64,000 nt of DNA from the NCBI RefSeq assembly GCF_001704615.3, contig NZ_CP029389.2, forward strand, positions 12,886 through 76,885, written 5' to 3'. The translations under genes were made by a program, and so were the position numbers. The notes below the pieces were generated by a model, which ran no database searches, was not told where the DNA came from, and saw only the letters and a program-made list of their open reading frames with translations. Positions 1 to 8,648 of this stretch are shown one piece after another (positions within the stretch are counted from its first letter, which is position 1; each line of letters begins with the position of its first letter). This DNA is from Acinetobacter defluvii (GTDB taxonomy: Bacteria > Pseudomonadota > Gammaproteobacteria > Pseudomonadales > Moraxellaceae).

Positions 1-1502
1 TCATACGTCCCTGCTTTACCACCACCTCCTACAACTAATTTTAAATAGATTGGATCTAGGCTTGTTGTTACAGTGAACTCGATATATGCACCTGAACCAC
101 CACCCGCTGCCCAACCCTCATTATTATTACCAACGCCATCGCCACCCTTACCACCCGCACCGTAAGACAAAACAGGGCTAACACTTGCGCCACCAACATG
201 ATCATATTGTTCTTGCAAGCCCTTATTTCCGTTTTTAGATGACTTCATGCTTACACTATTTGTATTAGTAAAGATACCACCCGCACCACCTTCGCCATGC
301 CCCCAAGCACTACCATTATCCCACCATCCACCAGTTCCACCTTTACCACCACCCGCTGACGCAACGACTTGGTTAGCAAACTCTATATAGCTATCCCCAC
401 CGCTTTTACCGTGAATAATAGCAGTAGAATCATCACCTTGATGAACAGCCATACCGCCGCCACCGCCGCCGCCGACCAATATAATTCTAGCTGTAGCCCA
501 TTTTGGAATAGTAATTGAGTATGCACCCTCTAAGAAATCACCATCTAATCCTACCGATTCACCACTACTCTGAATGACAGACCAACCAACACTACCTGAA
601 TAACCAATTCGATTTGTACCCGACCTATTCCATACATGTAACTTAAATTTTTGTGATTCTCTAACAATGCGCCAAGCTTCATGACTGCTTTCTGGTGTAA
701 TGTGAATAATGTATTTATTATCACGCAAATCATCTACTTTATCGTTTAAGTCAATTTCAAAAAATGTACCTTCAGATGCTATTCCATTTACAACTCCACA
801 CGCGATAGTACGTGGATAAGTAATAGCATTTAACCGCTTAATAATATCCTCAATAGCTTTTTTTAATAATTCAAGATCCGTGTTTACGGAGTCACTTAAA
901 TCCTTAATAATTTTATCAATATCATCTTTTAATTTATTGTATTGACCGTCAATATCACCTGAAAATTGATTAAAAAAATCATCTACATACTTTTTTAAAT
1001 CAGAAACAGCTTTGGTGTATTGAGGATGTGGATCTGGGTGTGATTCATGGTCAAAAATCATCTGTTGAGCTATAGGCGCATCTTGCATGACACTAAGTTG
1101 AACGCGTTCTGCATCAATACCCCCAAGTCTTAAACCAAAAGATGCAATAAATGGAATACCTTTACTTAAAATAAAAAAATGCCCAACTTCTTTACGTGCT
1201 ATAGCAAATAAAACACCATCTTCGGTATATATCCCTATTTCAGAAGCATTTAAATCTTGTGTTGGGGTGTAATTAATACCTAGCATTAATGTATTTGTGG
1301 CTGGCTGTACCCCACCCGCTGACATTTCTGTTTCTTGTTTTTTACTAGCCAAACTCGCTACTGTGTCATTACTAACCCCGTGACCATCGCCAAAGCCCAT
1401 TTTATCGAGTTTTAAAACTAACCCGACTAATTCAGCATTCAACGCGGCATTTCTACCCACATGTGTAACAGTAAATACAATCTCATTAGCTTCTGTAGCC
1501 AT
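1..1502 (-). CDS. Tail fibre protein, 3' end outside the window
   Basis: This reading frame stays open from an ATG at 1500-1502 to the left edge, so the C-terminus is missing. The first ~140 residues (MATEANEIVFTVTHVG...) resemble the virion-attachment end of tail fibre and tail collar proteins. An HPDPHPQY motif follows, of a kind common in phage fibres, and then a coiled-coil-like stretch around residues 160-210. The last ~150 visible residues are very rich in glycine (runs such as GGGGGGG and GGGKGGTGG), as in receptor-binding tips built from polyglycine loops. It probably recognises the host surface. The start directly follows a hairpin at 1510-1528 whose 3' arm contains the Shine-Dalgarno-like GAGGA. 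The exact fibre class cannot be told without the missing end. Confidence 0.75.
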   Translation of the reverse strand, partial: MATEANEIVFTVTHVGRNAALNAELVGLVLKLDKMGFGDGHGVSNDTVASLASKKQETEMSAGGVQPATNTLMLGINYTPTQDLNASEIGIYTEDGVLFAIARKEVGHFFILSKGIPFIASFGLRLGGIDAERVQLSVMQDAPIAQQMIFDHESHPDPHPQYTKAVSDLKKYVDDFFNQFSGDIDGQYNKLKDDIDKIIKDLSDSVNTDLELLKKAIEDIIKRLNAITYPRTIACGVVNGIASEGTFFEIDLNDKVDDLRDNKYIIHITPESSHEAWRIVRESQKFKLHVWNRSGTNRIGYSGSVGWSVIQSSGESVGLDGDFLEGAYSITIPKWATARIILVGGGGGGGMAVHQGDDSTAIIHGKSGGDSYIEFANQVVASAGGGKGGTGGWWDNGSAWGHGEGGAGGIFTNTNSVSMKSSKNGNKGLQEQYDHVGGASVSPVLSYGAGGKGGDGVGNNNEGWAAGGGSGAYIEFTVTTSLDPIYLKLVVGGGGKAGTY

Positions 1503-1509
1503 AATAAAA

Positions 1510-1528
1510 ATCCTCACATAATGAGGAT
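1510..1528 (-). promoter_or_regulatory. Hairpin over the fibre ribosome binding site
   Basis: On the minus strand ATCCTCA and TGAGGAT form a stem followed by TTTTT and then the start codon. The 3' arm carries the only Shine-Dalgarno-like sequence. It could act as an RBS-hiding hairpin in read-through transcripts, or as a leader terminator. The structure is seen; the role is inferred. Confidence 0.5.
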
Positions 1529-1555
1529 CTTTATATAAATTTACAGCGTGTTCAG

Positions 1556-1570
1556 TTTTTCATTATTCCT
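1556..1570 (-). promoter_or_regulatory. Late box 1 (before tail fibre)
   Basis: The minus strand reads AGGAATAATGAAAAA about 55-68 bp before the fibre start. It is one of ten copies of AGGAATA plus an A-rich tract found before late genes in this window. It overlaps the 3' end of the neighbouring gene. Confidence 0.55.
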
Positions 1571-3266
1571 GTGTTTCGGCATTGGGAAAGATACCACGCA
1601 CAAAATATAGATAATCTGGATGATTGCGGCTGCCGTATTTTTTAATAGCTGATTTTAAGAAATCGTTACTAAAATAAGGTGATTTTTCAGCATTAAATGT
1701 ATATTCAAACCATTTATAATCTAATAATTTAAATCTTTTTGGGCAAGGTTTACTTGAAATAACTAAGCGGGCATTTTTTAATTCTGCGTAACAGCGCAAA
1801 TGTATTTCGTTACTACCAATTATATATCTTTCAGGAATATCACACCAAACAGTCACATTTTCCAATTCTAAACCTAGCAAACCTAGTCGGCTTCCATATT
1901 TTTTAACACATATAAAACGGGTATCTTTATAACCATCTATGTAAATACGATCTTCATCAATAATGATTTGATCTGCTAGGTATTGGTAGCCATTTTTCTT
2001 TAATTTACATTTATGGTTTTCAATAAATCTTTTCAAAAGTTTACTACTTTCAGCACATTTTTCAGTGAATAAATAAATTTTTGAAGCATCTTCGCACAGC
2101 AAACTCCACACGGCGAATAATGCCAATATACTGATCCCTTTTGACGTAAAGCCACTATCCTGATAAGTAAAGTTATCTTTAGCCACATGTGTCTTTTGGC
2201 TATAATATAAGCCTGCAAATGTAAGACTTAAATTAGAGCCTTTTTGTGATAATTCACGACAGACTATTTCTGTTTCATAAGAAATTTTATTTTCTTGAAT
2301 CGCTTTGCAAAAATCAATAAAACTCATGTTTTTGGGATCTATTTTTTCTTGCTGTTCTTCAACCTCACCAACTGGCTTATAATTAACGCCATTCAAAAAC
2401 ATATAAGCCAATAATTCCGCCATTTCTAATGAATTAGGTGATTTCATCATTTCTTTATTGGTCAAAACTTTAAAACGTGCATTTTCATCAAAGTTATAGT
2501 GTAAAGACACAAGTTGCTCTTTAATTTCATCCATAAAATGCTGTGTTTTAATCTTTAATCGGTTGCTATGTACTGCACGACTAAGATCAATAAAAGCTTG
2601 TGATCGTTTATTCACATAATTTTCGTTATCATTTCCGCTAAAACAATTGCCACCCCAATGAATAGATTCAAAACCAATACCTTTGTTTTTTAAAGCTTGA
2701 GTAAACCCCATCCCTGCACCATTTGGCATTAAAAGTAAGGTGATATTAGAGTAACAACCTATCGTATATTTAATTTCATCCAATGCATGTTGAAAATCTT
2801 TATAGTAATTAATACTTAGTACATCAATATGCTTGTAATGCTCTGGTGTGTCACTTTTCCAAGCTTTAGCAATCAGTATTTTGACTGAATTATTAAAATC
2901 ATCAGCTTTAATTGACATTAAAAAACCAAAATCATGTTTGGTATGATCTATCGCCGTACCTTCCCAGACTTTTTCGACTGTTTGAGGGTAAATTAAAATC
3001 TGACCAAAGACACCAGTTACAGTTGGGTCTATGTTTTTGTCATATAGATAAGCTGTATTGCTTAATAATTTTTTTTGAAAATCGTTAATTTCAAGAGTAG
3101 TTTGCTCATCTTTAATAAACGGAACTTCATCAATCAATGCTAAATATGCATCACTTTTCTTAGCATTTTTTGATTCTAAAACCGACTCACGTACATCTTT
3201 TAATTTTTCCCAAAAACGATACATTGCATCCAATCCCAGTACCGCAGCTATAAACAATTTTTTCAT
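1563..3266 (-). CDS. Circularly permuted, inactive-looking TerL paralogue
   Basis: This 567-residue protein matches the upstream TerL in two blocks in reversed order. Residues ~84-298 match the TerL nuclease domain; for example FGFLMSIK aligns with YGYFMSVD, and YVNKRSQA with YVNKRAQA. Residues ~312-560 match the ATPase domain; for example LGLLGLELENVTVWCD aligns with TNLAGLHGDNYMVWCD, and KKYGSRNHPDY with LQYGSRDDPQY. The join falls where TerL passes from ATPase to nuclease (RGxFP then GxF). Key residues are changed: the Walker A lysine-threonine region reads SGFTSKGIS, the Walker B acid pair is D-I, and two nuclease aspartates are K120 and M180. About 80 N-terminal residues have no TerL match. 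A late box lies before it. A regulatory or structural role in packaging is possible; no function is established from sequence. Confidence 0.75.
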   Translation of the reverse strand: MKKLFIAAVLGLDAMYRFWEKLKDVRESVLESKNAKKSDAYLALIDEVPFIKDEQTTLEINDFQKKLLSNTAYLYDKNIDPTVTGVFGQILIYPQTVEKVWEGTAIDHTKHDFGFLMSIKADDFNNSVKILIAKAWKSDTPEHYKHIDVLSINYYKDFQHALDEIKYTIGCYSNITLLLMPNGAGMGFTQALKNKGIGFESIHWGGNCFSGNDNENYVNKRSQAFIDLSRAVHSNRLKIKTQHFMDEIKEQLVSLHYNFDENARFKVLTNKEMMKSPNSLEMAELLAYMFLNGVNYKPVGEVEEQQEKIDPKNMSFIDFCKAIQENKISYETEIVCRELSQKGSNLSLTFAGLYYSQKTHVAKDNFTYQDSGFTSKGISILALFAVWSLLCEDASKIYLFTEKCAESSKLLKRFIENHKCKLKKNGYQYLADQIIIDEDRIYIDGYKDTRFICVKKYGSRLGLLGLELENVTVWCDIPERYIIGSNEIHLRCYAELKNARLVISSKPCPKRFKLLDYKWFEYTFNAEKSPYFSNDFLKSAIKKYGSRNHPDYLYFVRGIFPNAETQE

Positions 3267-3321
3267 TGTGAATCTCTATTCATAAAAACTATAGTTATAG
3301 AGATTTCACAAAAATGAATAG

Positions 3322-3337
3322 CTTCATATTCCTAAGC
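3322..3337 (-). promoter_or_regulatory. Late box 2 (before TerL paralogue)
   Basis: The minus strand reads TTAGGAATATGAAG about 60-70 bp before the start at 3266. It is followed by an inverted repeat (AATCTCTAT and ATAGAGATT) that ends close to the start codon. It overlaps the end of the TerL gene. Confidence 0.5.
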
Positions 3338-5314
3338 ATAAAGATCCGCAAGCTTTTTAGCGCGTTCTAAATCAGCTTTTTTATCCATATCTGGCGATGA
3401 CTCACCAAAGCCCTGCATATCTTCATCACTACTAAAACAATCATTTGCGGGTGAATACACTGTACCATCCATAAACATGAACGCGAATGTATCGACCAAA
3501 TCGGGCGATTTAATCCCTTTACGGCGCATATCTTCCTTAGACAAGATTTTAAAACGCGCCTGGTCATCAAAAGTATATGGAATACGTGTCAATTGTTCTT
3601 CAGCTTTGGCTTTTAAGTACATGGTCCTGATCTTAAATCGGTTTGACGCTACCGCACGACTCAAGCACACATAAGCCTGTGCGCGTTTATTAACATACTC
3701 TTTACGTGCTTTGGTAGAGAAGCACTGCCCACCCCAAAATATTGGCTTGTAATAGATCCCAATTGATTTTAAGTGCTGTGCAAGCCCTGCCCCTGCACCG
3801 TTTGCATCCAACAATAATGTAATATTTGGATACTGAATCATGCATTCATTAATAATTGCCGTTAATTCATGAATATTGTCATTGTTTTTACATAACGGTA
3901 TGCGGGTAATCTCTACCCGCCTTGCTCTTGGACCATAGTGCTGATTACCCCATACTTTAGCAATAACAATACTTGAATCATCCCGCCCTACGCCGCCACC
4001 TACGTCCACCGACATAAAGTAGCCATAGTCCTTATGTTTATCTTTTTCATCTAAAGACTTGCCTAACCATGCTTGTCGAGCGTATTTGTGCGTGATTAAG
4101 AACTCGCCCGCAAGATCTGGGAATAGACCGCGAATACGAATCATGTATTGTGGATCATCACGGCTACCGTACTGTAAAATCGCTTCTTTTAATTTTTCAA
4201 TACTGACGATTGGTGATAATTCACTGTTAAATACAAGCGCATTCCAGACACCGCCTGCCGCTTTAGATAATTTATGATGTGAATCAAAGAAAAAGCCAGA
4301 CGGTCTAGCGGGCTGTGAAGTCATACACATACGGTTATCTTTATGTGTTAATGCCCCGATCAGTACGTCAAAGACTTCATTGGCAATCCCTGCGGCTTCA
4401 TCACACCACACCATGTAATTATCGCCGTGCAAACCCGCCAAGTTGGTCGGCTTATTTGCGGGTGCGGTTTTAGCGAATACATGCCAAGTCTTTTTACAGC
4501 CTTTGATGTAAACCGTTTCTGCTAAAACTTCCACATAGTCAGCAATCCATGCCAAACGCCCTTTTTTCAGCAAGTCTTTACAGATTTCAATTTCTTTCCA
4601 GACTAATTTTCTAAGCTGATCAATCTGTGGCGCAGTAAAAAGCATGATTGAATGCGGGAAAAATAGTAAATGCCACAACGCCGTAACACCCGCTGAACGA
4701 GTTTTACCCGTGTTGTGTAAAACAATGTCATCCTCACCTAAAAATTTATGACTATTTTCGAGTTCAAAGCCGTAATAGTCACCTTTACCGATTGATTTAA
4801 CTGACTTTAAATAAACGCGCTCATAGCCATATTTTGACCATTTATAAAGCGTATAACGGCGTTGTTTTTTTCTTTTCCATTTCAAATATTCACTGACTGT
4901 CGCAGTCAATGTGCAACCAATTTCATCCATCAGACAAAGAATGTGTGATGCATTAAAAATGTGATGTTTGCCGTTTGTATAAGTGAATTTATATAGGCGT
5001 TCTATGCCTTTTAATGGGTATAAGACAACTCTAGGGCTAAAGTTGTCCTCTCCCATTAAAATATCGTCTGTATCTATGTCCTGAACGGCTTTAAAGCTGC
5101 CGTCATGCATTTTTATCAGTGTGCCATATCCAAAACAACCATGTCCCGATGACACGGATGTACGGCTACCAGGTACAGCAATTGAGTTATAGAGTTCATC
5201 TTGTTGCCAAGTAATATCCATGCCCAATGCTTCGATAGCAAAGCGTGATAAATTGTAGCGATAACGCTTACAGGCGGCGTGCCATTCAGGTAAATCATTC
5301 AGACTTTTCAGCAT
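3332..5314 (-). CDS. terL: Terminase large subunit interrupted by an intein
   Basis: TerL is the ATP-driven motor and nuclease that packages phage DNA into the prohead. The Walker A motif GHGTGKT is split: SGHG ends at residue 59, an intein fills residues 60-201, and TGKT resumes at 202. Walker B is MVWCDEAAG (D305, E306). The C-terminal RNase H-like nuclease shows its acids in SVDVGGG (D437), LLLDANG (D503) and SPDLVDTF (D608). Without the intein the protein is about 518 residues, normal for TerL. The gene follows the 181-residue gene by 9 bp in the same operon, and a permuted paralogue lies just downstream. The ATPase must be spliced to work, so packaging depends on splicing. Confidence 0.9.
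   Translation of the reverse strand: MLKSLNDLPEWHAACKRYRYNLSRFAIEALGMDITWQQDELYNSIAVPGSRTSVSSGHGCFGYGTLIKMHDGSFKAVQDIDTDDILMGEDNFSPRVVLYPLKGIERLYKFTYTNGKHHIFNASHILCLMDEIGCTLTATVSEYLKWKRKKQRRYTLYKWSKYGYERVYLKSVKSIGKGDYYGFELENSHKFLGEDDIVLHNTGKTRSAGVTALWHLLFFPHSIMLFTAPQIDQLRKLVWKEIEICKDLLKKGRLAWIADYVEVLAETVYIKGCKKTWHVFAKTAPANKPTNLAGLHGDNYMVWCDEAAGIANEVFDVLIGALTHKDNRMCMTSQPARPSGFFFDSHHKLSKAAGGVWNALVFNSELSPIVSIEKLKEAILQYGSRDDPQYMIRIRGLFPDLAGEFLITHKYARQAWLGKSLDEKDKHKDYGYFMSVDVGGGVGRDDSSIVIAKVWGNQHYGPRARRVEITRIPLCKNNDNIHELTAIINECMIQYPNITLLLDANGAGAGLAQHLKSIGIYYKPIFWGGQCFSTKARKEYVNKRAQAYVCLSRAVASNRFKIRTMYLKAKAEEQLTRIPYTFDDQARFKILSKEDMRRKGIKSPDLVDTFAFMFMDGTVYSPANDCFSSDEDMQGFGESSPDMDKKADLERAKKLADLYA
4712..5137 (-). 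other. Mini-intein in the TerL Walker A motif
   Basis: The insert is 142 residues and in frame. It starts with Cys (CFGYGTLIKM, splicing block A), has a block B-like HHIFNASH, and ends with VLHN followed by Thr, so the penultimate His, terminal Asn and hydroxyl +1 residue are all present. Removing it restores GHGTGKT exactly. There is no room for a LAGLIDADG or HNH homing endonuclease, so it is a mini-intein. Block B has Asn where Thr is usual. Splicing competence is likely but inferred. Confidence 0.88.
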
Positions 5315-5323
5315 ACCGCCACC

Positions 5324-5869
5324 CTAGATCGTGAACGGTACTAGGAAATCATCCTCTTGCTCTGGCGTTGCTTCATCTTGATCATCAACTAAAGCGGCGG
5401 TACGACCTGAACGTAAAGCAGCCCAACATGCCGCTAAAACAGCGATATGCCCGCATGATGTTTGTTCATGATCTATTTCGTATGCATTCCCGCGATTTGC
5501 ATCTACCTTAGTAGTCTGTAATACGCTATCAACTAAATAACGACTAGCAATTTCAGAACCCAGAATCAAGCATCCTGAACGCTGCAACTCGTAATATGAA
5601 GCGATTGCCTGTGTTAAATTTTCTTGTTCTTGAAAGCGTAAATCCCACTTATAGATATTTGGATCATCAACAACGCGCAATGTATAGCGTTCATTGGCTT
5701 TAAGCTGCTTTACTTGCTCTGCTGTTTTATTTTTATATGGATCTTTTGGTAATGCATAAGGTAATGCGCGCTCAATCGTTAAACGTCCGTTTTGACGATC
5801 AAAAATAGCAATCATGCGTACTGGTTCTTCATATTTAGAGATCCGTACATCCAAAATAATATCGTTCAT
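5324..5869 (-). CDS. Unknown protein in the terminase operon
   Basis: I do not recognise this 181-residue protein. It is soluble, with charged stretches and a C-terminal acidic tail (DDQDEATPEQEDD). Its stop lies 9 bp before terL, and its ATG overlaps the stop of the upstream gene by 4 bp (ATGA), so the genes are translationally coupled. A strong AAGGGGGG ribosome binding site precedes the ATG. The position suggests a packaging, neck or maturation role. A small terminase subunit is one option, but no clear helix-turn-helix is visible. Confidence 0.6.
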   Translation of the reverse strand: MNDIILDVRISKYEEPVRMIAIFDRQNGRLTIERALPYALPKDPYKNKTAEQVKQLKANERYTLRVVDDPNIYKWDLRFQEQENLTQAIASYYELQRSGCLILGSEIASRYLVDSVLQTTKVDANRGNAYEIDHEQTSCGHIAVLAACWAALRSGRTAALVDDQDEATPEQEDDFLVPFTI

Positions 5870-6648
5870 GGTTGCCCCCCTTTACTGATCCATTCTTGTG
5901 AACGCTCCCCTGTTTTTATGTCTGCTTTTTGGCGTAAATGAGGATCATCCGTATCTGGATACATGTCGGCTTCAACAACTACATGGAATGCGGGTGGCAC
6001 TTCTTTATCATCTGGCTGTCCGTATGTTGGCATACCCTCTACAACTAACGGCAATAGTCCAGACATAGTAAAATCAAGCAATCCAATGGTGATATTGCTT
6101 TCCTCAACACTTGCTGAATCTGGGAAAATTGAGTTATCAAAAATCGTTAAATGCCATTTATCCCGTGTATCAAAGGCTAAATCGTATTCAATTTCGATAC
6201 GGCGTTTTTCAAGCAATTGAATATAAGATGTGAATTGATCTGTAAAACTCTGTGCTGAATCTGGATCATTCACGACAAAAGCATATTGAACGCGATATGA
6301 GCGTGGAATGGCACGTATAGCAACTTTTCGTCTTTGCGGGTCGGTTGGTATTACTGCATTTATTTCAAATGGCACACCGATGATTTGGCTAACGTCTGGG
6401 GCTTCTTTAATGCGCTGCACAGATAGCAATAAACGGGGTAAAGTAGCGGATTTCTCCCCCAATTTACGGTAGCTGTCTAATTGTGCTTGTACGTCATCAA
6501 TCATCCGACCTTCAACAATCGCCGTTGGTGTGCTTTGATTTTTCCAATGATGCATAGCTTTGGTTTCTGCAACCATCCATTTTTGAAAGTCTAGGACCAT
6601 CAAACATAGGGCATTCATGACCGATTCACGGCTAGTTCTCTTTTGCAT
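5866..6648 (-). CDS. Possible neck or tail-completion protein
   Basis: The chosen start (MQKRTSRESV) has a good GGGTGG ribosome binding site; an upstream in-frame ATG at 6669 is less well placed. The mid region is rich in beta strands (VPFEINAVIPT, YRVQYAFVVND, IEIEYDLAF). About 260 residues, and a place beside terminase and a protease-like gene, resemble the T4 gp15-type tail-sheath stabiliser/neck group. This is a fold-level impression, not a motif match. It sits in a coupled operon between the 285-residue gene and the 181-residue gene. Confidence 0.55.
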   Translation of the reverse strand: MQKRTSRESVMNALCLMVLDFQKWMVAETKAMHHWKNQSTPTAIVEGRMIDDVQAQLDSYRKLGEKSATLPRLLLSVQRIKEAPDVSQIIGVPFEINAVIPTDPQRRKVAIRAIPRSYRVQYAFVVNDPDSAQSFTDQFTSYIQLLEKRRIEIEYDLAFDTRDKWHLTIFDNSIFPDSASVEESNITIGLLDFTMSGLLPLVVEGMPTYGQPDDKEVPPAFHVVVEADMYPDTDDPHLRQKADIKTGERSQEWISKGGQP

Positions 6649-6659
6649 AGCAACCACCC

Positions 6660-7517
6660 TTAAAACCAATTAAACATGCCGCCGATAACTTTTGTTGCCG
6701 TTTTTTTCGGCTTAGAGCTATCTTCAGAACTCGATTGCGCGTTTAAAAATTGATTACTTTGCTCTAAGAAATTTTCAAATGATTGAGTAGGACACAAGGC
6801 ACTGTCATAAAATGACTGTTGCTGCTTCTTTTGTAGCTCTTTTTTCTTCGCTTCTTTTGCCATTTCTGCAATAAAACGATTTTCGAGTTCTGCCGCTTGT
6901 AGCATCTGTTCTGCTGCGGTTTCTGTTAAATGCTCTGCATAGTTGGATTGGTGAATGCAGTCATACATTTCACCTAAGCTGATCTCTAACGTGGTTTTTA
7001 CAATGTCTGGCATTGGCACGGCGTTATCAAATAGTCCGTTGCTTGTGTTGTAGACATAGTTTTGCTGCAAAACATAGTCAAAACCGCCCATGATGGTCGG
7101 AAAAATACGCCCCAACATGTTTTTAAAGTCACATGCAATGGAAAAACCGCCCACTTTGGCTTTGTATTGACGATATGCGTGTTCACCTTCTGGCGTTTCT
7201 AAGAACTCAACACGATGACTTACAATACCGTCATCCGTTGCACTCAATTCAACTGTACGAAGTGCGGGACTGATCTTTACGGTTTTACCGTTTTCTAATA
7301 CCGCCGTTTCTGGTGGATACATGCCGAATAACTGACGGATTTGATGACCGTAATAGCCAAACATGCCGCCCGTGCTGATCGTTTCTTGTGTTTGTGGTGA
7401 ATTAATTAGATCCACCCATGTTTTTAAATCCACATTAGAACGGTCTTGACCTGTGAATTTTCGTCCACGATCTTTTAAGTCAAATGTGATTAGTTTTGTA
7501 ATTCTTGACCCAGACAT
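6660..7517 (-). CDS. Putative head-maturation (prohead) protease-like protein
   Basis: The 285-residue protein has a pattern seen in phage prohead proteases: an early GYYGH histidine region (residues ~50-55), a mid-protein HRVEFLETPEG segment, and a small-residue GGFSIACDF motif (about residues 143-151) where the serine nucleophile would lie. The C-terminal third is Lys/Glu-rich and helical (EAKKKELQKKQQQ). It is the first gene of the operon leading to terL, behind a late box and a hairpin. Such proteases trim the scaffold before packaging. The assignment rests on motif spacing only; an unrelated virion protein is possible. Confidence 0.5.
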   Translation of the reverse strand: MSGSRITKLITFDLKDRGRKFTGQDRSNVDLKTWVDLINSPQTQETISTGGMFGYYGHQIRQLFGMYPPETAVLENGKTVKISPALRTVELSATDDGIVSHRVEFLETPEGEHAYRQYKAKVGGFSIACDFKNMLGRIFPTIMGGFDYVLQQNYVYNTSNGLFDNAVPMPDIVKTTLEISLGEMYDCIHQSNYAEHLTETAAEQMLQAAELENRFIAEMAKEAKKKELQKKQQQSFYDSALCPTQSFENFLEQSNQFLNAQSSSEDSSKPKKTATKVIGGMFNWF

Positions 7518-7525
7518 AATAAAAA

Positions 7526-7549
7526 AGCCCTAAAAATCTATTTAGGGCT
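7526..7549 (-). promoter_or_regulatory. Leader hairpin before the protease-like gene
   Basis: AGCCCTAAA and TTTAGGGCT form a perfect 9-bp stem on the minus strand, followed by six T and then ATTATG, the start of the gene. The 3' arm contains AGGG, the likely Shine-Dalgarno. It looks like an intrinsic terminator placed between a late box and the start codon. Confidence 0.55.
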
Positions 7550-7574
7550 ATTGTTTATGTTCTATAAAAACGCG

Positions 7575-7590
7575 TTTCTTGGTATTCCTA
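7575..7590 (-). promoter_or_regulatory. Late box 3 (before protease-like gene)
   Basis: The minus strand reads TAGGAATACCAAGAAA. A -10-like TATAGA lies 16 nt after GGAATA. The box is about 65 bp before the start at 7517 and is one of the best examples of the shared late architecture. Confidence 0.6.
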
Positions 7591-7592
7591 CA

Positions 7593-8018
7593 CTATGGGG
7601 CGATAGTAGTTTCTATTTCAATGTGTTTAATCTCTGAAGGTGCTTTGATCATAAAGTCACTTCGTTTCACAATTAACTGTATATGCTCTGGGGCAGCCCC
7701 CATACCACAATCACGGGGATTACCATATTCATAAGGTACATGCACGATCATTGCCTGACTACCTAAAGCCATTATCATATATTGAGCATATTTTTTAGAA
7801 TTTTCTTCAAACTCGTAAATATTGACACTCCATTGACCCCAATTTGGATATTTCTCAATGTATTTTTTCAATCTGTTTTCCGCATCTGTTAATGCTTTCC
7901 TTGCTCGTTCCTTATCAATTGAAAAATAAGGATCAGCTAGTATCTTTTCAACAATACCTGGTAGTGGTTCTTCTTGCGTTGGGTTATCTGCCAATATTTT
8001 TTCAAAATTAATATTCAT
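7593..8018 (-). CDS. Unknown 141-residue protein
   Basis: I do not recognise this protein. It opens with MNINFEKILADNPTQ and repeats a short element (EKILAD at residues ~6-11 and ~24-29). The middle is helical and charged. The C-terminal half is mixed and contains a CGMG turn. It is the last gene of a minus-strand group of small genes and lies upstream of the late protease-like operon, with a late box overlapping its downstream flank. Confidence 0.55.
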   Translation of the reverse strand: MNINFEKILADNPTQEEPLPGIVEKILADPYFSIDKERARKALTDAENRLKKYIEKYPNWGQWSVNIYEFEENSKKYAQYMIMALGSQAMIVHVPYEYGNPRDCGMGAAPEHIQLIVKRSDFMIKAPSEIKHIEIETTIAP

Positions 8019-8028
8019 GGTTTATCTC

Positions 8029-8310
8029 TTATTTTGGCAAAATTAATTCTGGGACTTCTAGTGGATCAATAGGGTACTTATAGCGATAAGCTTCAGGTGA
8101 AGCTGATATTTTTCGACTATAATCCGTATGTTCCCAACAATAAATATACCCATCTTGGTTTTCTGCTATTTGTGTTGGATCTTCACTGTAAGCATAGTGT
8201 CCTGTTCTTCCCGCCCACCCACAAACAAGATTATCAAACAAAAAATCATATAATTTACTTAATTCTAATGTTTCTCTATCAGGTGTTTTAATTTTAAAAA
8301 TTTTAAGCAT
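8029..8310 (-). CDS. Unknown 93-residue protein
   Basis: This is a small soluble protein with an aromatic-rich middle (GYIYCWEHTDYSRK). Its ribosome binding site is the GGAGGAATAAAG that ends the preceding interrupted gene, so the two are translationally coupled. No family is recognised. It precedes the 141-residue gene by 10 bp. Confidence 0.5.
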   Translation of the reverse strand: MLKIFKIKTPDRETLELSKLYDFLFDNLVCGWAGRTGHYAYSEDPTQIAENQDGYIYCWEHTDYSRKISASPEAYRYKYPIDPLEVPELILPK

Positions 8311-8312
8311 CT

Positions 8313-8645
8313 TTATTCCTCCAAAAACTCAATTGATATTTGCTGATAATCATCCAGTGCTTTTTCCAAAGCAGCTTTTGCCACAACCTTTTTAGTATCA
8401 GGGCATCTGACTGAATCGCTACCGTTTAAAAGCATACCTGTCATATAAAATTTGCAGCGACTATAGCCGCCCATTTCTTCAACCAAATCAAAACTCGCAA
8501 CGAGTTCTTTTAAATAAACAACCTAGATACGTTCATTTGAATATTTTTCAATGACATAACTTAGATGGTTTTTTCTTGCGAACTCGATAGCCTTTTTCGC
8601 CGATGGTATGCCCCATTGCTTAATGTGATTTATGGCTTTTTGCAT
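8313..8645 (-). pseudogene. Small gene interrupted by an in-frame amber stop
   Basis: An ATG at 8643-8645 opens a frame of 110 sense positions ending in TAA at 8313-8315, broken only by TAG at 8523-8525 (codon 41). The sequence is protein-like on both sides of the stop (IEKYSNERI, stop, VVYLKELVASFDLV). The downstream part could restart at an internal ATG at 8472-8474. The options are a recent nonsense mutation, amber readthrough, or two short genes. The next gene's ribosome binding site lies in its last codons. Confidence 0.5.
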
Positions 8646-8648
8646 GGT

